This document shows positions 1 to 11,716 of a stretch of 64,000 nt of DNA, piece by piece; within the stretch, counting starts at the first letter, position 1; each line of letters opens with the position of its first letter. The DNA is from Orychophragmus violaceus. Its lineage: Eukaryota > Streptophyta > Magnoliopsida > Brassicales > Brassicaceae. Under the pieces are notes generated by a model that saw only the letters and a program-made list of their open reading frames with translations, made no database searches and had not been told where the DNA came from. The stretch covers positions 3,968,001 to 4,032,000 of the forward strand of contig CM058234.1 in assembly GCA_030180135.1 (NCBI GenBank). The letters run 5' to 3'. A program made the translations under genes and the position numbers.

Positions 1-1033
1 GCTCCTCTTTTTCTTCTTTTCTTGTTTGCTCAGATGTCGTCTCTTTCTCAACCCTTGTCTCTTCTTCGGGTCCGGTAGCTCGGGTTCGGTTTCTCGGTGT
101 CTGCGGTGTGATGCGGCGGTGGTTTTCTCCCAAGGCTCGCTGGGTGGCGGTGGTCCGTGAATCTTTGGGGTGGTGGTTTCTTCTGGTGGTGGCTGTTAGA
201 GGTGGTGGCTGCATATTCCGTTGGACTCGCTCTGCTCCTCCTCTGCTCGCTTGAGGACGGTGGCAGGGAGTTGTTTGAGCTTGTGCGGCGGTGGTGGTGG
301 ACCGACAATGGCTCGGGATGCTTTTCGGTGACTCGCCTAGGCACCACATCTGGTGGTGGACCGACTATGGCGTCGGAAAGTCTGGATCCTCACCTCTTCC
401 CGAGTCTAGGCATCGCTTTTGTGCTTTCTCTTCCTCGACTCGGCTCGTTTTGCTTGGTGTGTCGGTGGTCCGTGATTCTCCTGGTGGTGGTTCTTCTGGT
501 GGTGACTGCTAGGGGTGGTGCTTTGCATGTTCCGTTGGGCTCGCTCTGCTCCTCCTCTGCTCGCTTGAGGACGGTGGCAGAGAGCAGCTGGGCTTGTGCG
601 GCGGTGGCGGTGGATCGACAATAGCTCGGAATGCTTTTCGGTGTCTCGCCTAGGCACCATATCCGGTGGTGGACCGACTATGGCGACGGGAAGTTGGATC
701 CTCACCTATTCCCGAGTTTAGGCATCGCTTTCGTGCTTCTCACTTTCTCGATCCGGCTAGATCTGCGTGGTGTGTACGGCGGCTCCGGTCTATCGTTCTT
801 CCCAGTAGCCGTGGATCTCAGTTTCCGATCTGTTTGGTTCGAGGTCAATCCAAGGCGGCGGTCCTGTGCTTCCTAGGGTTTTCTGAGTTTCAATCTTTCT
901 GGGCTTTTTGGGCTTGGTAGTGATTTAGGATTGGGCCCATTTGGGAAGGGGTGTCTGAGCCTTTTGTGTTATCCTTTTTTCTTTTCTTTTTTAATTTCTG
1001 CCTTTTTTACTTTATTGTACCAAAAAAAAAAAA
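1..1033 (+). mobile_element. Poly(A)-tailed non-coding retroposon (Sadhu-like), 5' end outside window
   Basis: A block much richer in G+C than its surroundings ends in a pyrimidine-rich stretch and a 12-A run at about 1,022-1,033, after which the DNA becomes AT-rich intergenic sequence. Both strands are open in several frames for 70-150 codons, but the translations are low-complexity (Trp, Ser and Arg runs) and match no family I know, so I read it as non-coding. Sequence type, size and poly(A) tail resemble the Sadhu retroposons of Arabidopsis, which are about 0.9 kb, have no ORF and are presumably moved by LINE machinery. The 5' junction lies outside the window, so no target duplication can be checked. 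It could instead be a retroposed transcript of another kind. Confidence 0.5.
149..755 (+). repeat. Two-copy tandem duplication, about 315-bp unit
   Basis: The stretch beginning GGTGGTCCGTGA at 149 recurs at 464, and TAGGCACCA at 338 recurs at 651. The two copies stay collinear throughout, with scattered substitutions and small indels. This is a head-to-tail duplication inside the retroposon. It also accounts for the repeated open frames on both strands here. Confidence 0.85.
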
Positions 1034-1315
1034 TTTAATATGAAAGCCGTTTAAAAAAAAAAAAAACTAATACGTGTGGATTTATGTGTGTATCCCGCTG
1101 GCATGTCGTAGTTGAGATTTTGAAGTCTCAAGAGTATAGTATAAATTTTTTAAATCAGCGAAATTCCAAACACGTGTGATGGACCCACGTGAGGTCATAT
1201 GTTGTCGGGTTGACCCTCGTCAGGGTCAGATAGGTCAGCATCATTTTCCAACATTTTATTTCTATACTCAAAACAAAAACATATTAACAGATTTTTAGTC
1301 TAACATTAATCATAC

Positions 1316-1358
<43 letters not shown>

Positions 1359-2676
1359 AAGCTCAAACGAACGATGCGCTCTTTGTATTATTTACATAAT
1401 GAGGCTAAGCAAATTACTTGATTTGTATCATTAGCTGTATCTCAATGTGAAGTATAAAGCTACCGTACGGATAAACTGGATTCTGATTACTTTGATTGTC
1501 AATTTGAACAATGCCTTTTATAACTGTTGATCGTAACCAGCTTTATTGTTTAGGAATATCATCAACAAAATATTGAGTTATAAAAATGAAACTAATGTTA
1601 AACTTTTCACAAACACTAAAGTTTAGCTGATTATATTTGAAAATATTAAGTAATATAAGGCTCTTGTTTAATATATTAAATAAAGACCAATAATACCTTT
1701 TTAACTAAAAAATAATGATTTTAAAAAGGCATATAGTTGAGTAATAGTGATTATTATGTGTCAAAGTGAAAATTAGATGTTGACAAAAAATGGATGATGA
1801 GTTTTCAAAGGGAAGTGCGTGACGTGGACAAATGGTCAAAGTAGGACCCTCAAGATATATCAAACATATAAAGAACTGTACACTCGTTCGGCGATATGTT
1901 TGGCCTTTCTCGTCGACGCGTACCATCTTTTTTATGAAGCAATATTTTATTAACCCTAAAGGCCAAAGGGTAATTTTTCTTTTGAATGCAAGCGACTATA
2001 TAACGTATAAATATTTTTCGTAATTCTTTTTGGTTTCACTTTTGAGGTCTCAAAATGCTAATTTGTGGCATATTTATTATAAGAACATTTTCAAATTCAG
2101 CTGACTGAAATTTCGACTTTTGAACTAAGTCCTGCTTTAAAAATTAATGGTGCTTTGAAAATACGGTTCAATTTCTAAAGCACTATTAAAAACCCTCTAA
2201 CTTTAACAAGAAAACAAAACATATTAGAAGGTGGAGAACTATTATACATAACTTGTTCGTATTTCAACATTGCAATATTTCACAATTAAGAAGTTTTTTT
2301 TTTTTTTTCACAATTAAGAAGTTAAACCATTAATTTCCTATAAATTGGGCACGTTAGCCATAATATTGAACTACGTATGGAGCACCTGTTTTTCGAAATG
2401 TTTCAAGTACATTATATATAATTCACCGGCATTTGATATTCAATAAATTACTGCAACTACCTTATAGTATAACCTATGCAATTAATTAAGTTCGGTGATT
2501 ATTTATAGCAGAGTTAGTCATTAACCCACATACACACACGCGTATATGGTCAGCCTTGACATTATTTGAAGTCCTGAGCAGTTTAATGAAATGTCACCAA
2601 GATTTTATATTTGAGTTTTACCAAATAATGTCTAATCGACTGTTTGACAAAAAAGAGTCTAATCGACTCTCTTCAT
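1034..2676. other. AT-rich intergenic DNA
   Basis: Apart from the TA microsatellite, no coding region, RNA gene or clear repeat is visible. The few frames over 60 codons are isolated, AT-driven and without recognisable motifs. Confidence 0.6.
1321..1355. repeat. (TA)n microsatellite
   Basis: Uninterrupted TA dinucleotide run of 35 bases. Confidence 0.98.
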
Positions 2677-3228
2677 TAGGCATGGGCGTTCGGGTACTCA
2701 TTCGGATTCGGGTCGGGTTCGGGTATTACCGATACCCGAAATACTTTGAATTAAGCCTCATTCGGATATTTTTTAAAATCGGATCGGGTTCGGTTCGGAA
2801 CGTATCGGATTCGGATCAGGTTCGGGTACCCAAAGTCACCATGAAATTTCTAAAAAATCAGAAAATTACTCATAATATTCAGAAATATTTGAATTACCCA
2901 AAAATTCCGTAAAAACATATATTCAAATTATCTAAAAATATTCAAAATTATTCAAAAATATATATATTACCCAAAATATAAAAATAAAAACTACACAAAC
3001 TAGCCAAAAATACTCGAAAGTATCAGAACTAACCGAAATTAGATCAAACTTTAGATTACTTCGGGTACCCGTTCGGGTTCGGTTCGGGTTCGGGTATTAC
3101 CCGATACCCGAAATACTTTGACTTAAGCCCCATTCAGATATTTTTTAAAATCAGTTCGGATCGGGATCGGATTTTTTCGGGTCGGGTTCGGATTCGGATT
3201 CGGGTTTCGGGTAAAATGTCCAGCCCTA
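2677..3228. mobile_element. hAT-type MITE with perfect 8-bp target duplication
   Basis: The element starts TAGGCATGGGCG and ends CCAGCCCTA, imperfect inverted termini of the TAGGGCTGGGC type found on plant hAT derivatives. It is flanked on both sides by CTCTTCAT (2,669-2,676 and 3,229-3,236), the 8-bp duplication that hAT transposases make. The interior is 552 bp of CGGGT/TTCGG-rich arms around an AT-rich core, with no transposase frame. Two arms of about 105 bp (from 2,691 and from 3,061), both including GATACCCGAAATACTTTGA, are direct repeats, which gives the element a dimer-like plan. It must be moved in trans. Confidence 0.88.
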
Positions 3229-4208
3229 CTCTTCATAGTCACCGTTTAAAGAGTCTAATCGCTTTTGTTAATTCGATATTCATCGACCTTTCAAATAGTG
3301 TCTTGCGCAAGCCTTGCAATTCTTAAAACTTCGAATTTTAGGGCATATAAAATGATATAAGAGTTTGTATTGATTCATTCATTCATTCATATATAAGATT
3401 AATAAAAAGACAAAAGTATTCACCTCAATTTCCACTCTTTCTTGATTTTGCCTATAAGATTCAACGTTCTCATAAAAAATTACAACAAATTTTATGGGAA
3501 ATACAAATGCAGATGATCATTAACATAACCAGAATAAGATACTAATTAAAAACGTAGAGAATGCTGAGGGAGCGAAAGGGAATGTTGCGCGAGAACAATG
3601 AAAGTTGTCTGCTTAAACAGATAATGCTGACAAAAACCCATTAGATGTCTTAATTTAATTAAATGGAAGATGACTTAATCAGGTTTTTGTTATGTCTAGT
3701 TGTTTCCCTTGTTTTACATATATAAAATTTAAACAAATTAAGTTACGTACGTAAACATCAAAAGAAAAAACAAAATCAAGTCCTTTCGTTACACCAAGAG
3801 GCCTCACTAGTCACTACACGTTTACGTAATTATATAAGCAAAAAATAGTAATCAAGCATATTAATTTCTTTTCCCTTACTGAAATTTAGCATATGAGTAG
3901 TTTACTTTATCATCTATACATAATTTCTCCATAATTGTGATTTCTCTTTATTTTTTTTGTTTTTATAATTCATATGTAGGAGTTTAAATTATCATAAAAA
4001 ACTTGCCGAATATTTTACCAAGTCTGTATATGGAAAGGTTACGATCTCAAATGTGATAGCCTATAAATAAGTATCACAGCTGGATATTTCTATTGTGAAT
4101 CTCGGTGAATATTTTTAGTAAAATTAGATAAAGATATAAGTTTTGATGTTTAGAATATTCTTATATTTAAAATGTAGTCAACAGTGTTTGTGTTTTTTTA
4201 CAAAGTGT
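3229..4208. other. AT-rich intergenic DNA
   Basis: Nothing coding is visible. It contains a short ATTC tetranucleotide run near 3,374-3,390. Its right edge is the pre-insertion site of the LINE, AGTCAACAGTATTA at 4,209-4,222. Confidence 0.6.
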
Positions 4209-5015
4209 AGTCAACAGTATTAATATCCAGAAAGTTTTCAGGCAAGTTAACAAATTACTCTCCCAGGCACGAGCCCCTAGACAGTCTTGAGCAACCTGGT
4301 TTTGGCTGAAAGTGACATATATCTACCAAGTTTTTTCCTAAAATAGTAAGTTTTTGAACCAAAACCGCCTTCTGAAAACAACTTTTCCGGGTTCCACCCC
4401 CGCCTTCTGGCCGGAGGGTCCGTCTCTCCTAGCTCCATTCTCGGCCCTTCCCTGCTAGCAAGATTCCCGGTAAAAATGAAGAGATCTGTAAGTCTTTGGA
4501 AATCTATACCCTCTCTCGCTTCCTTTACAAACCTTTCTGTATTGTTCTAACCTTCTTGCTAAGTGTATCTTAGTATTGAACCTTCATCTCGGTTGTGTAT
4601 ACAACGAGAAAGAAATTTTCGCGCTACAAGTGAAGACCTTGCCCTGGCTGAAGTTTCTGCAGTCTAAACGAAGCTATCAGAATGCATAGACGGTTTACGT
4701 CGGCTGAAAAAGGCAAAACAGTGGGGGAGACTCATGAACCTCCGAGAGCAAACAGAGTGATAGTCCCCCCTTTTGACTACTTTGAGCTAATGAGGAAACA
4801 TGCTCTTACTCTGGTTGGTAGACTAACAAATCCAAAGGCCCAGAGAATGTGGTCTCTAATACCCTTCTTTGCTGAACATTGGAAGGTCTCCTCCCCCCCG
4901 GTGGGGGCTGACCTCGGACAAGGCTTGTTCCAGTTCCAGTTTTCGAATGAAGAAGATCTCCAAAAAGTTCTGGACAATCGCCCATATCACTTCTCCCACT
5001 GGATGGTCATTATTC

Positions 5016-5653
5016 TGTTGGATCGTTTAGTGTCTCCTGATTCAATTCTCAGATTGATTCATCCTACTAAACATGCAGATCTAGGTTCTCTTGAATAGAA
5101 ACATAATAGATCTCACCTTTTACCTTGTTTATGCAGCGGAATGGGAGGTAAGGTCAGAGATCAGCAGAACCACCAAGAGATGGATCCTCCAAAGGCTCAC
5201 ACACGCACACACAGAAAATGGCTGCTAGACCGAGCTGAGGGAAGCCGCAGAGCGAGAGAGAAATCGCGGCTGGGTTAGGGTTAGGGAAGAGAGAATTAGA
5301 CTTGGTTTTATTTATAAAACCCTTCTCTAATTCTTTTGGGCTTTTGGGCCCAAATTCCCAGTCTAATTAAATTCCTCAGATTTAATCAGACCTATTAATT
5401 TCTCTCTAAGTTCGGTAAATGCCTAGCACTTTTACCGTACTTCTGCTATGCCGTTTCCTCATAGTTTCCTGTTAGCTTAGGCGTGTGACCCATATGGGAT
5501 CATATAATAAAGGCAATAAGTCCAAGACTTATAGATCATGAGCGGACTCTAGCAAGCCATCATGACCCCCAGTATTATATGACTTATGTCTGATCATTGA
5601 CATACTCTTACTTTCTAGAGACAGTACAGAGATTACTGGACATAATTCCAACA
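5016..5653 (-). repeat. Left LTR of the nested copia element (its 3' LTR)
   Basis: Begins TGTTGGATCG, ends TTCCAACA, 638 bp. It matches the right LTR except for about four substitutions, near 5,211, 5,246, 5,256 and 5,391. It contains a telomere-box-like GGGTTAGGGTTAGGG at about 5,273-5,287 and a TTTATAAA motif near 5,311 on the plus strand. Confidence 0.95.
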
Positions 5654-5664
5654 ATCTCCCACTT
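5654..5664 (-). other. Polypurine tract of the nested copia element
   Basis: Read on the minus strand this is AAGTGGGAGAT directly before TGTTGG, the standard plus-strand primer of plant copia elements. It fixes the minus orientation. Confidence 0.9.
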
Positions 5665-8600
5665 GAACTGGAATCTCTGTATTCATAATCCTTTTGTCAC
5701 AATATCTCGATTAGTCATAAGGCAAGATTAGTGTCATCCTTATAAAGCCTAATCTTGTTCATCGGACTCTGATTTGATACTGGCAATCCAAACGACTCGG
5801 GAAAGTCCGTTTGAGCATGGCCATGCATTTTCCAGTATTCAAATCTCCGATTGGCCTAGAGATATTCACTCCATTTATATTGGAGGGACAAATTCCGTCT
5901 TGTTCCATCACTGTAAACTACTCATTTCATAATGTACCCAAACAAGGTCCTTATAACTATCGCTTAACGACAGCTTTAGACAATGATCAAAGCGCATTAG
6001 TTCATGTGCAGTCACATGCATGCGAACTCAAGTCTAAGGACTATACTCTATAGTCGTAGTAAGAATCTCTTATGACACATATATAAATATCCTGAAGAGT
6101 TCTTATAATCGGGTCTTGTCCGGTCGTATGTACCCTACATACACCTATGTACTGACTTTGATGCCGAGCATCTATGACACACTGAGACTTTGTCATAAGT
6201 CACATACCAATCTAGTCTCACACGGTTGTTGGTGTTCCAATTTCAACAACCTTCGACTAGGGACATGATGATATAAGCCATCTATCAAATATAGGGTCTC
6301 ATGATCAAGCTAAATGACTTTGATAACTCAAGATCAAGTCACTTACTTCGATGACCTATAAAATGGTTCATATCACTTTGGAACGATTATTTCATCACAG
6401 TTAAAATAATCTTGAAATAATAATTTCAATAAACATCATAAAATGTTTTACAAGAACATATCAATAACTAAATAAAGCCCTTTATTAACTCCCACTGAAA
6501 TTGAGACTACATCTTAATTTCACTTATCCTACAGCAACAGTCCGCGACTCGTGCTTAGGCCTAAGGAGTGGCTTCGTTAATAGATTAGCAACGTTCTCAT
6601 TCGTTGAAACTTGCTGATCTACTTAACATCTCTGTCATTTATCTCACGGAATAGGTTATACCTATCCTCAAGGTGTTTGGACCTCTGATGTGCAGCTAGT
6701 CTCATCTATGCTGGGAATCACATCGAGTTCAGTGATGAACTCTTCTTTCCAAACAACCTCTTTCGCCGCTATCCAAACTGCGAAATGTTCAGCTTAAGTC
6801 ATGGAGTCAGCAACAGTGCCTTGCACCGCCAGACAGACACAAGATATAACCGGACTGTGACCGGAAATCATCTTTGTCTGTTGGAAACTTGCCTTTCAGA
6901 CTCTTCCGACTCGTAGCACCTCACTTTCTCCGTAAATCAAGAATTTATCCTTAGTATTCCTTGAATACTTTAGGATATTCTTTACGACTATCCAATGATT
7001 CTTTGCTGGATTTGACTGGTCTTTACTTGTCTTGCTTAACATTAAAGCAACATCAAAACAAGTACGTGTCATGGCATACATGATAGATCCAATTGCCTAC
7101 GCATATGGAATCTCATCCATGCATTCAAGCTCAGCAGTTATCGTAGGATACTATATCTTGCTTAACTTAATGCCATGTGACATTTGCATAAAACCCTTCT
7201 TGGATTGCTCAAAACGTGTAGGACTTTGTCAATTTAAGAATCCTGACTTTGTCCTACCAGCTCTTTTGGATTTCTATCTTTAGATCCAAAATCCAAGAAC
7301 TACGTGGCTTTACCCATGTCAATCATAAAACCAACTCCCAAGCCAGTCCTTCATCGACTGCAGCATTGGGACGTTATTTCCGAGAATCAGTATGTCATCG
7401 ACATACAATATGAGAAATGCAACATCGCTCCCTTTTATCTATTAGTAAACGCACAGTTCCTTTTCGTTCCTGTTCAAGTCAAAACCTTGACTACTTCAAC
7501 AGAACGAAGATTCCAACTCCGATATGTTTGCTTCCATCCATGAATGGATCGATGAAGCTAACTTTACACAAAATGTAATTTTTCGGAGTCCGGGCTCACT
7601 TTCGCTTCTTTGAATTTCGCAGATTCGTCACTTTCAATGATCATCAGATCATGCGAACTTTCAATGATTATCAGGTTCAACTAATGACGAGAAATCACTC
7701 TCGGATTAGTGACTGATTCATTTATTTCTGCGAAGTTCAGGCTCTACAGGTGTAGATTCTACAGAAATCTGTAAATCCATCCGTTGCTCACCCTCAACAG
7801 GTGGAGCAACCTCCTGTATTTCTCGAATTTCTTCGAGTTATACTTTTACTCCCACTGTTCTTCTTGGAAAGTAACTTCCCTTCTTAGAAAACAGAATGGA
7901 CGTAAAAGTAACAAGCCTTGGTTTCCCTAGGACAACCAGCGAAGTAGCACAACTACAAATACTCAGTAAAGACGAATTTGGATCGATTCCCATCCACATT
8001 TACGTGGTGTCTTTCAACTGATATTGGTGGAACTATTTCAGCGTGAACTTAGATATTTCTAGAGCGTTATTCTTAAAGAATATCATGGAAGATTCGTGTG
8101 AATCATCTTTAATCATTTTCGTTAAGATCTGATTCTTTCTCACAGAAACACCTCTAGGTTTTCAGGAGAAATGAGCTGTGAAACGACTTCACACTCATTC
8201 AGATGATCACACCATCAATGACTTAAGTATTCTCACTCGAGATCTAATCCAGAGTCTCAATACTTCTGTCACTCAGATTCTATACTTCATTCTGGAATTC
8301 TTTCGACCATGTCAAAGAATTCCGACTTGTGTCTCATCAAATGAACACAGTCACACTCACTGAAGTAATCAGTATAGTCAATGAAGTACGGGAAATTTTT
8401 CTCTGGCATTACTGCTCATCGGACCACATACATGAGTATGTTTAATCTCCAATAAGCCTTTGGGCCTTTCTCTAGCTCGGCTAAGATGGGCCCTTTGTCT
8501 TTTGGTCCAGTAAGCAGAATTCAAGTCTCATAAGATATCCATTCAAATGAGCCCAAAAGTCCATAACTATGGGGTTTCTGAATCCGATTTACTCTATTTG

Positions 8601-9019
8601 ACCAAAACATTTATGCCAAGAAAAATCAGGTTTAATTCATCAGATTTAAACCAATTCGGTATTTATGTTACATTTAGGCACTCTATGGTTTAAGATATAA
8701 AACCCATTCCTTGAATAGGGTGCTACAATTAACATTTCATTAAGATCAAAAGAACAAAACTTGTCTTTATCAAAATGAAAACATTCAAATTCTTCACAAG
8801 AAAATGAAAAACAACTCTGCTCAAAGCAGGTATATTGTAGCAATTACTTAATACAAAACCAAGCCTCAACGGGATCTATAAGTGAAAACCCTACGGCTGA
8901 GGCAGCATCCCAAGCTCCTTCCAGACACGCAGTTTCACTTGCCCTTCCTTCAAAGTTCTACTGTTGCCCAGGCTCTGCATATTATAACAAATATCAGTGC
9001 CATAACCAGTATCCAATAC
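5665..9019 (-). pseudogene. Decayed copia pol (protease, integrase, RT, RNase H remnants)
   Basis: Reading leftward from gag, an in-frame TAG sits where relatives have Trp just before the protease motif, followed by VLDTGYGTDIC. At 8,843-8,646 is a GAG-pre-integrase remnant (NGFYILNHRVPKCNINT). Around 8,400-7,950 are integrase pieces such as VHLMRHKSEFF and NECEVVSQL, separated by many stops. Near 7,380-7,410 is the reverse transcriptase YVDD motif. At 7,081-6,896 is the RNase H start (MYAMTRTCFDVALML), and further pieces reach about 6,560. The last 0.9 kb before the polypurine tract shows no coding sign. No functional enzyme can come from this region. Confidence 0.85.
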
Positions 9020-9910
9020 CTATAAGGTAGAACTTGAAGTAATAACATGAATACCTGAGGAAGTAGTCTCATACATCAACTTCAACTCCTCATCATCTTC
9101 CATGAATTTAATGCAATTTCTCTTCCAATGCACAGTCTCTTTACAGTAGCAGCACTTACCAACGTAAGAGGTATCTGACTCAGGCTCAGAAGACACACGC
9201 TTGCCATGATTCAAAATCTGGACAACTTTGTCTTCACCCTTGTCAGCATTAGGTTTAGTAAACCTACCCTTCTCATTCATGAGATTGTACAGGGTACTCT
9301 TCACGTTTGGCTCAACTGTCTTGAGAATATCATGCAGTTCAGTCAGCGTCTTCGTTAAGCCATTCTTGATATAGTTCCTTCTGAACTTATCATAGCTTGA
9401 CGGCAGTGACTGCAGAATGATCTCAGTTGCCAATTCTTGGCTAACTGGATAATCCAGTTTCCTCAGGTTATCAATGTAACCCATCATTTTACTGACATGA
9501 GGACTCACTGGATGATCATTTGGTAGCTTGCAGCTAGTGAGAGACTTAACCAACTGGTATCTCTCCACTCTTATTTGCTCCTGAAATTTCAATTTCAGGC
9601 TGCTGATCATCTCTATTGGCGACTCCATGTTCTCATATTGCTTCTGCAAGTCTGAGTCCATGGTAGCCAATATCAGACCACGCACATCTACCGCATCATT
9701 ATAATGCTTATTCCAAGCATCATATACTGCATGAGAAGCATTGGACCCGATCCTCACGGGGAGAGCTCTCTCAAGGACATAGTCCTTTCTCTCCTGCCTG
9801 AGGACTAGCCTCAGGTTCCGCGACCAAGTCAAGTAATTTGATCCGTTCAGTTTGTCCATCTCAAGGACAGACCGGATCGAGAAAGTGTTTTGATTGTTTG
9901 TGCTAGTCAT
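9020..9910 (-). CDS. Copia gag polyprotein, intact
   Basis: This is a 296-residue frame starting at ATG 9,910. The N-terminal part has the LNGSNYLTWSRNLRLVL signature of the retrotransposon gag family (DUF4219/UBN2 type). The middle is the helical capsid region, including SLPSSYDKFRRNY and ELHDILKTVEPN. Near the C-terminus is a complete CCHC knuckle (CCYCKETVHWKRNC), with Val where Gly is usual before the His. Gag forms the cytoplasmic virus-like particle and packages the RNA. The frame ends at a TAG where related elements read on into protease, so here gag is a separate product. It is the only intact coding region of this element. Confidence 0.9.
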   Translation of the reverse strand: MTSTNNQNTFSIRSVLEMDKLNGSNYLTWSRNLRLVLRQERKDYVLERALPVRIGSNASHAVYDAWNKHYNDAVDVRGLILATMDSDLQKQYENMESPIEMISSLKLKFQEQIRVERYQLVKSLTSCKLPNDHPVSPHVSKMMGYIDNLRKLDYPVSQELATEIILQSLPSSYDKFRRNYIKNGLTKTLTELHDILKTVEPNVKSTLYNLMNEKGRFTKPNADKGEDKVVQILNHGKRVSSEPESDTSYVGKCCYCKETVHWKRNCIKFMEDDEELKLMYETTSSGIHVITSSSTL

Positions 9911-10429
9911 AACTGAAATTTAAGATAAAAGAATTTTAGTTAATATGTTCAATATGATTAATCTCGAATTAAATTTAATATGATTAATCACGCATTATAT
10001 TCAATAACATCAGTTACCCTCAATAGAATATAATGATTCCAAGATCCACATATAACTAAGATTGAAGTGGGCCACTGGCCGTCACCCAACCTTAGCTTAT
10101 ATCGGTAAGCCCTATCTCGGCTAATTATATCCGTGATATAACTCTTGGTTGTGAATCTGGGCCCGAGGCCCAATCCACTCTGATGTCTCAAGGCCCGGGA
10201 CTCCCGATGGCCTAGTCAAGAAAACCAGACTATACAGTCATGTAATCATTAATGTCTGGGACTCCCAATGACATTTATGAATCACAAACCGTCTTATCCA
10301 CGCAAAAGTAGACACCCTCACACTGTAAGGCCATTAGTACAATTGAATGGGCTTCGACAGCTGACATAGACTGGACAAGACATCCAACGCTTGATATTAT
10401 TTGAGGTTTGTAGGTTTATTAAAATTTTA

Positions 10430-10670
10430 TCCCAAAATAGAAGATTACTATTTTGGGAAACTTTCCTTTTTGGGAAACCTACTAATTTTGGAAACTTTTT
10501 AAAATTGGAAACTTCCTAAAATTTGAAACTTTCTAAAAATGGAAACTTCCTTAAATTGGAAACTTTCTAAATATAGAAATTTCCTAAAATCCAAAACATG
10601 CAAATTTAGAAACTTCTAATTTAAGAAACTTTCTAATTTCAAAATTTCAGAAACTTATTAATTTAAAAAT
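10430..10670. repeat. Short tandem repeats of GGAAACTTTCTAAAATT type
   Basis: About a dozen imperfect copies of a 15-18-bp unit (GAAACTT followed by TCTAAAATT or CCTAAAATT variants) lie in the leader between the 5' LTR and gag. No coding frame is present. Confidence 0.85.
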
Positions 10671-11106
10671 CGATTTTATAATTTTATAAAAATAAATTTT
10701 AAATTAATTCTGAAGAAAAGACTCAAATAATTGGCCCAATTGTTTTAACTTCTTGGCCCGAGGCCCAAGAATTGGTTCATGTCCAAGACATAACCCAATT
10801 GCCCAATTAAATGACATAACCGGTCTGGTTCATTAAAATTGGTCTAACCAAAATTAATTACTACGACGACCACAATTGTCAACCGGTTATTTACTAAACC
10901 GGATTTTCTCAATTTATTTGGTCCAACCAAATTAAATTAGAAAATCACTGGTTTAGGCACAAAATCCAATTTTTCGACTTTGGATTTCTTATCCCGGTTT
11001 AACCAGAACTTAATAAATATTATTAAATCTGTTTATTAAACCGCGACGTTTAATTTTAATTAAAATTTTAAACCGAGCCTTAAACCGAACCGAACCATTT
11101 GATCAT

Positions 11107-11530
11107 GTGAATCGATCACGACCTAGCCGTGAGCTTCACACGATCACGACAGCCGCAAGCCATCATGCTTCCGCGGCGGGTCGATGCTCAGGACGGGATG
11201 GGACGATGGTCGGGTCGATCGTTCGGGACGTCCGCGAGCAAGACACGATCCGGACGGCCAAGAGCCTCACGCGATCGGGACAGCAGCTGGACGATAGCGG
11301 GACGATCGGGACGATACGCGAGAGAGACGGGACGGGTTGATGGCGGGACGATCGCAGCGATCGATCCATTCGATCCGCTCGGTCCATCCACGCGATCGAG
11401 TCAAGCCGATCGGACCGACGCAAGCTCGGGCCGTCGTTCTCTCGCGATCGGATGATCACGCGACTCGATCCGTAATGCGATCGGTCCGTGCATCATTCCA
11501 ATCTGATCCGGACATGGTGATCCTTTGGCG
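11107..11530. other. GC-rich, CGATCG-dense block in the copia leader
   Basis: About 420 bp is sharply richer in G+C than the AT-rich DNA on both sides and packed with GATC, CGATCG and GGGACGAT words. Long open frames appear in several frames on both strands, typical of GC-rich non-coding DNA. The translations are Arg/Ser/Asp-rich and unlike any known protein. Its place just downstream of the primer site suggests an RNA structure or packaging region, but that is inference. Confidence 0.6.
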
Positions 11531-11703
11531 ATCACCATTCCGACGCATACCAATTCATATAGATTGGATCATGCGATTTCTTGTTTGTTTAGGTTTTAAT
11601 TATTTGTTTCTTAAGTGTTTTCTCTTATCAGTAGATTGATTCAAAAACACTTCTTAAACAATCCTAAACATGATTCTAAACAAGAAAAACCACAGAACCA
11701 ATG

Positions 11704-11715
11704 GCTCTGATACCA
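11704..11715 (-). other. Primer-binding site (initiator tRNA-Met) of the nested copia element
   Basis: Read on the minus strand, TGGTATCAGAGC begins two bases after the LTR. It is complementary to the 3' end of plant initiator tRNA-Met. Confidence 0.93.
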
Positions 11716-11716
11716 C

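Noticed and set aside
157..920. Open frames of 70-155 codons in the GC-rich retroposon on both strands
   Set aside because: Low-complexity Trp/Ser/Arg/Val translations in overlapping frames, duplicated with the 315-bp repeat, no known domain.
2556..2912. 118-codon frame across the hAT MITE start
   Set aside because: It crosses the 8-bp target duplication into the MITE, so it is a chance frame.
5811..8363. Several plus-strand frames inside the copia element
   Set aside because: They are antisense to pol remnants that are recognisable on the minus strand (YVDD, RNase H).
11107..11639. Arg-rich frames in the CGATCG block
   Set aside because: Composition-driven; open in several frames at once, no family match.
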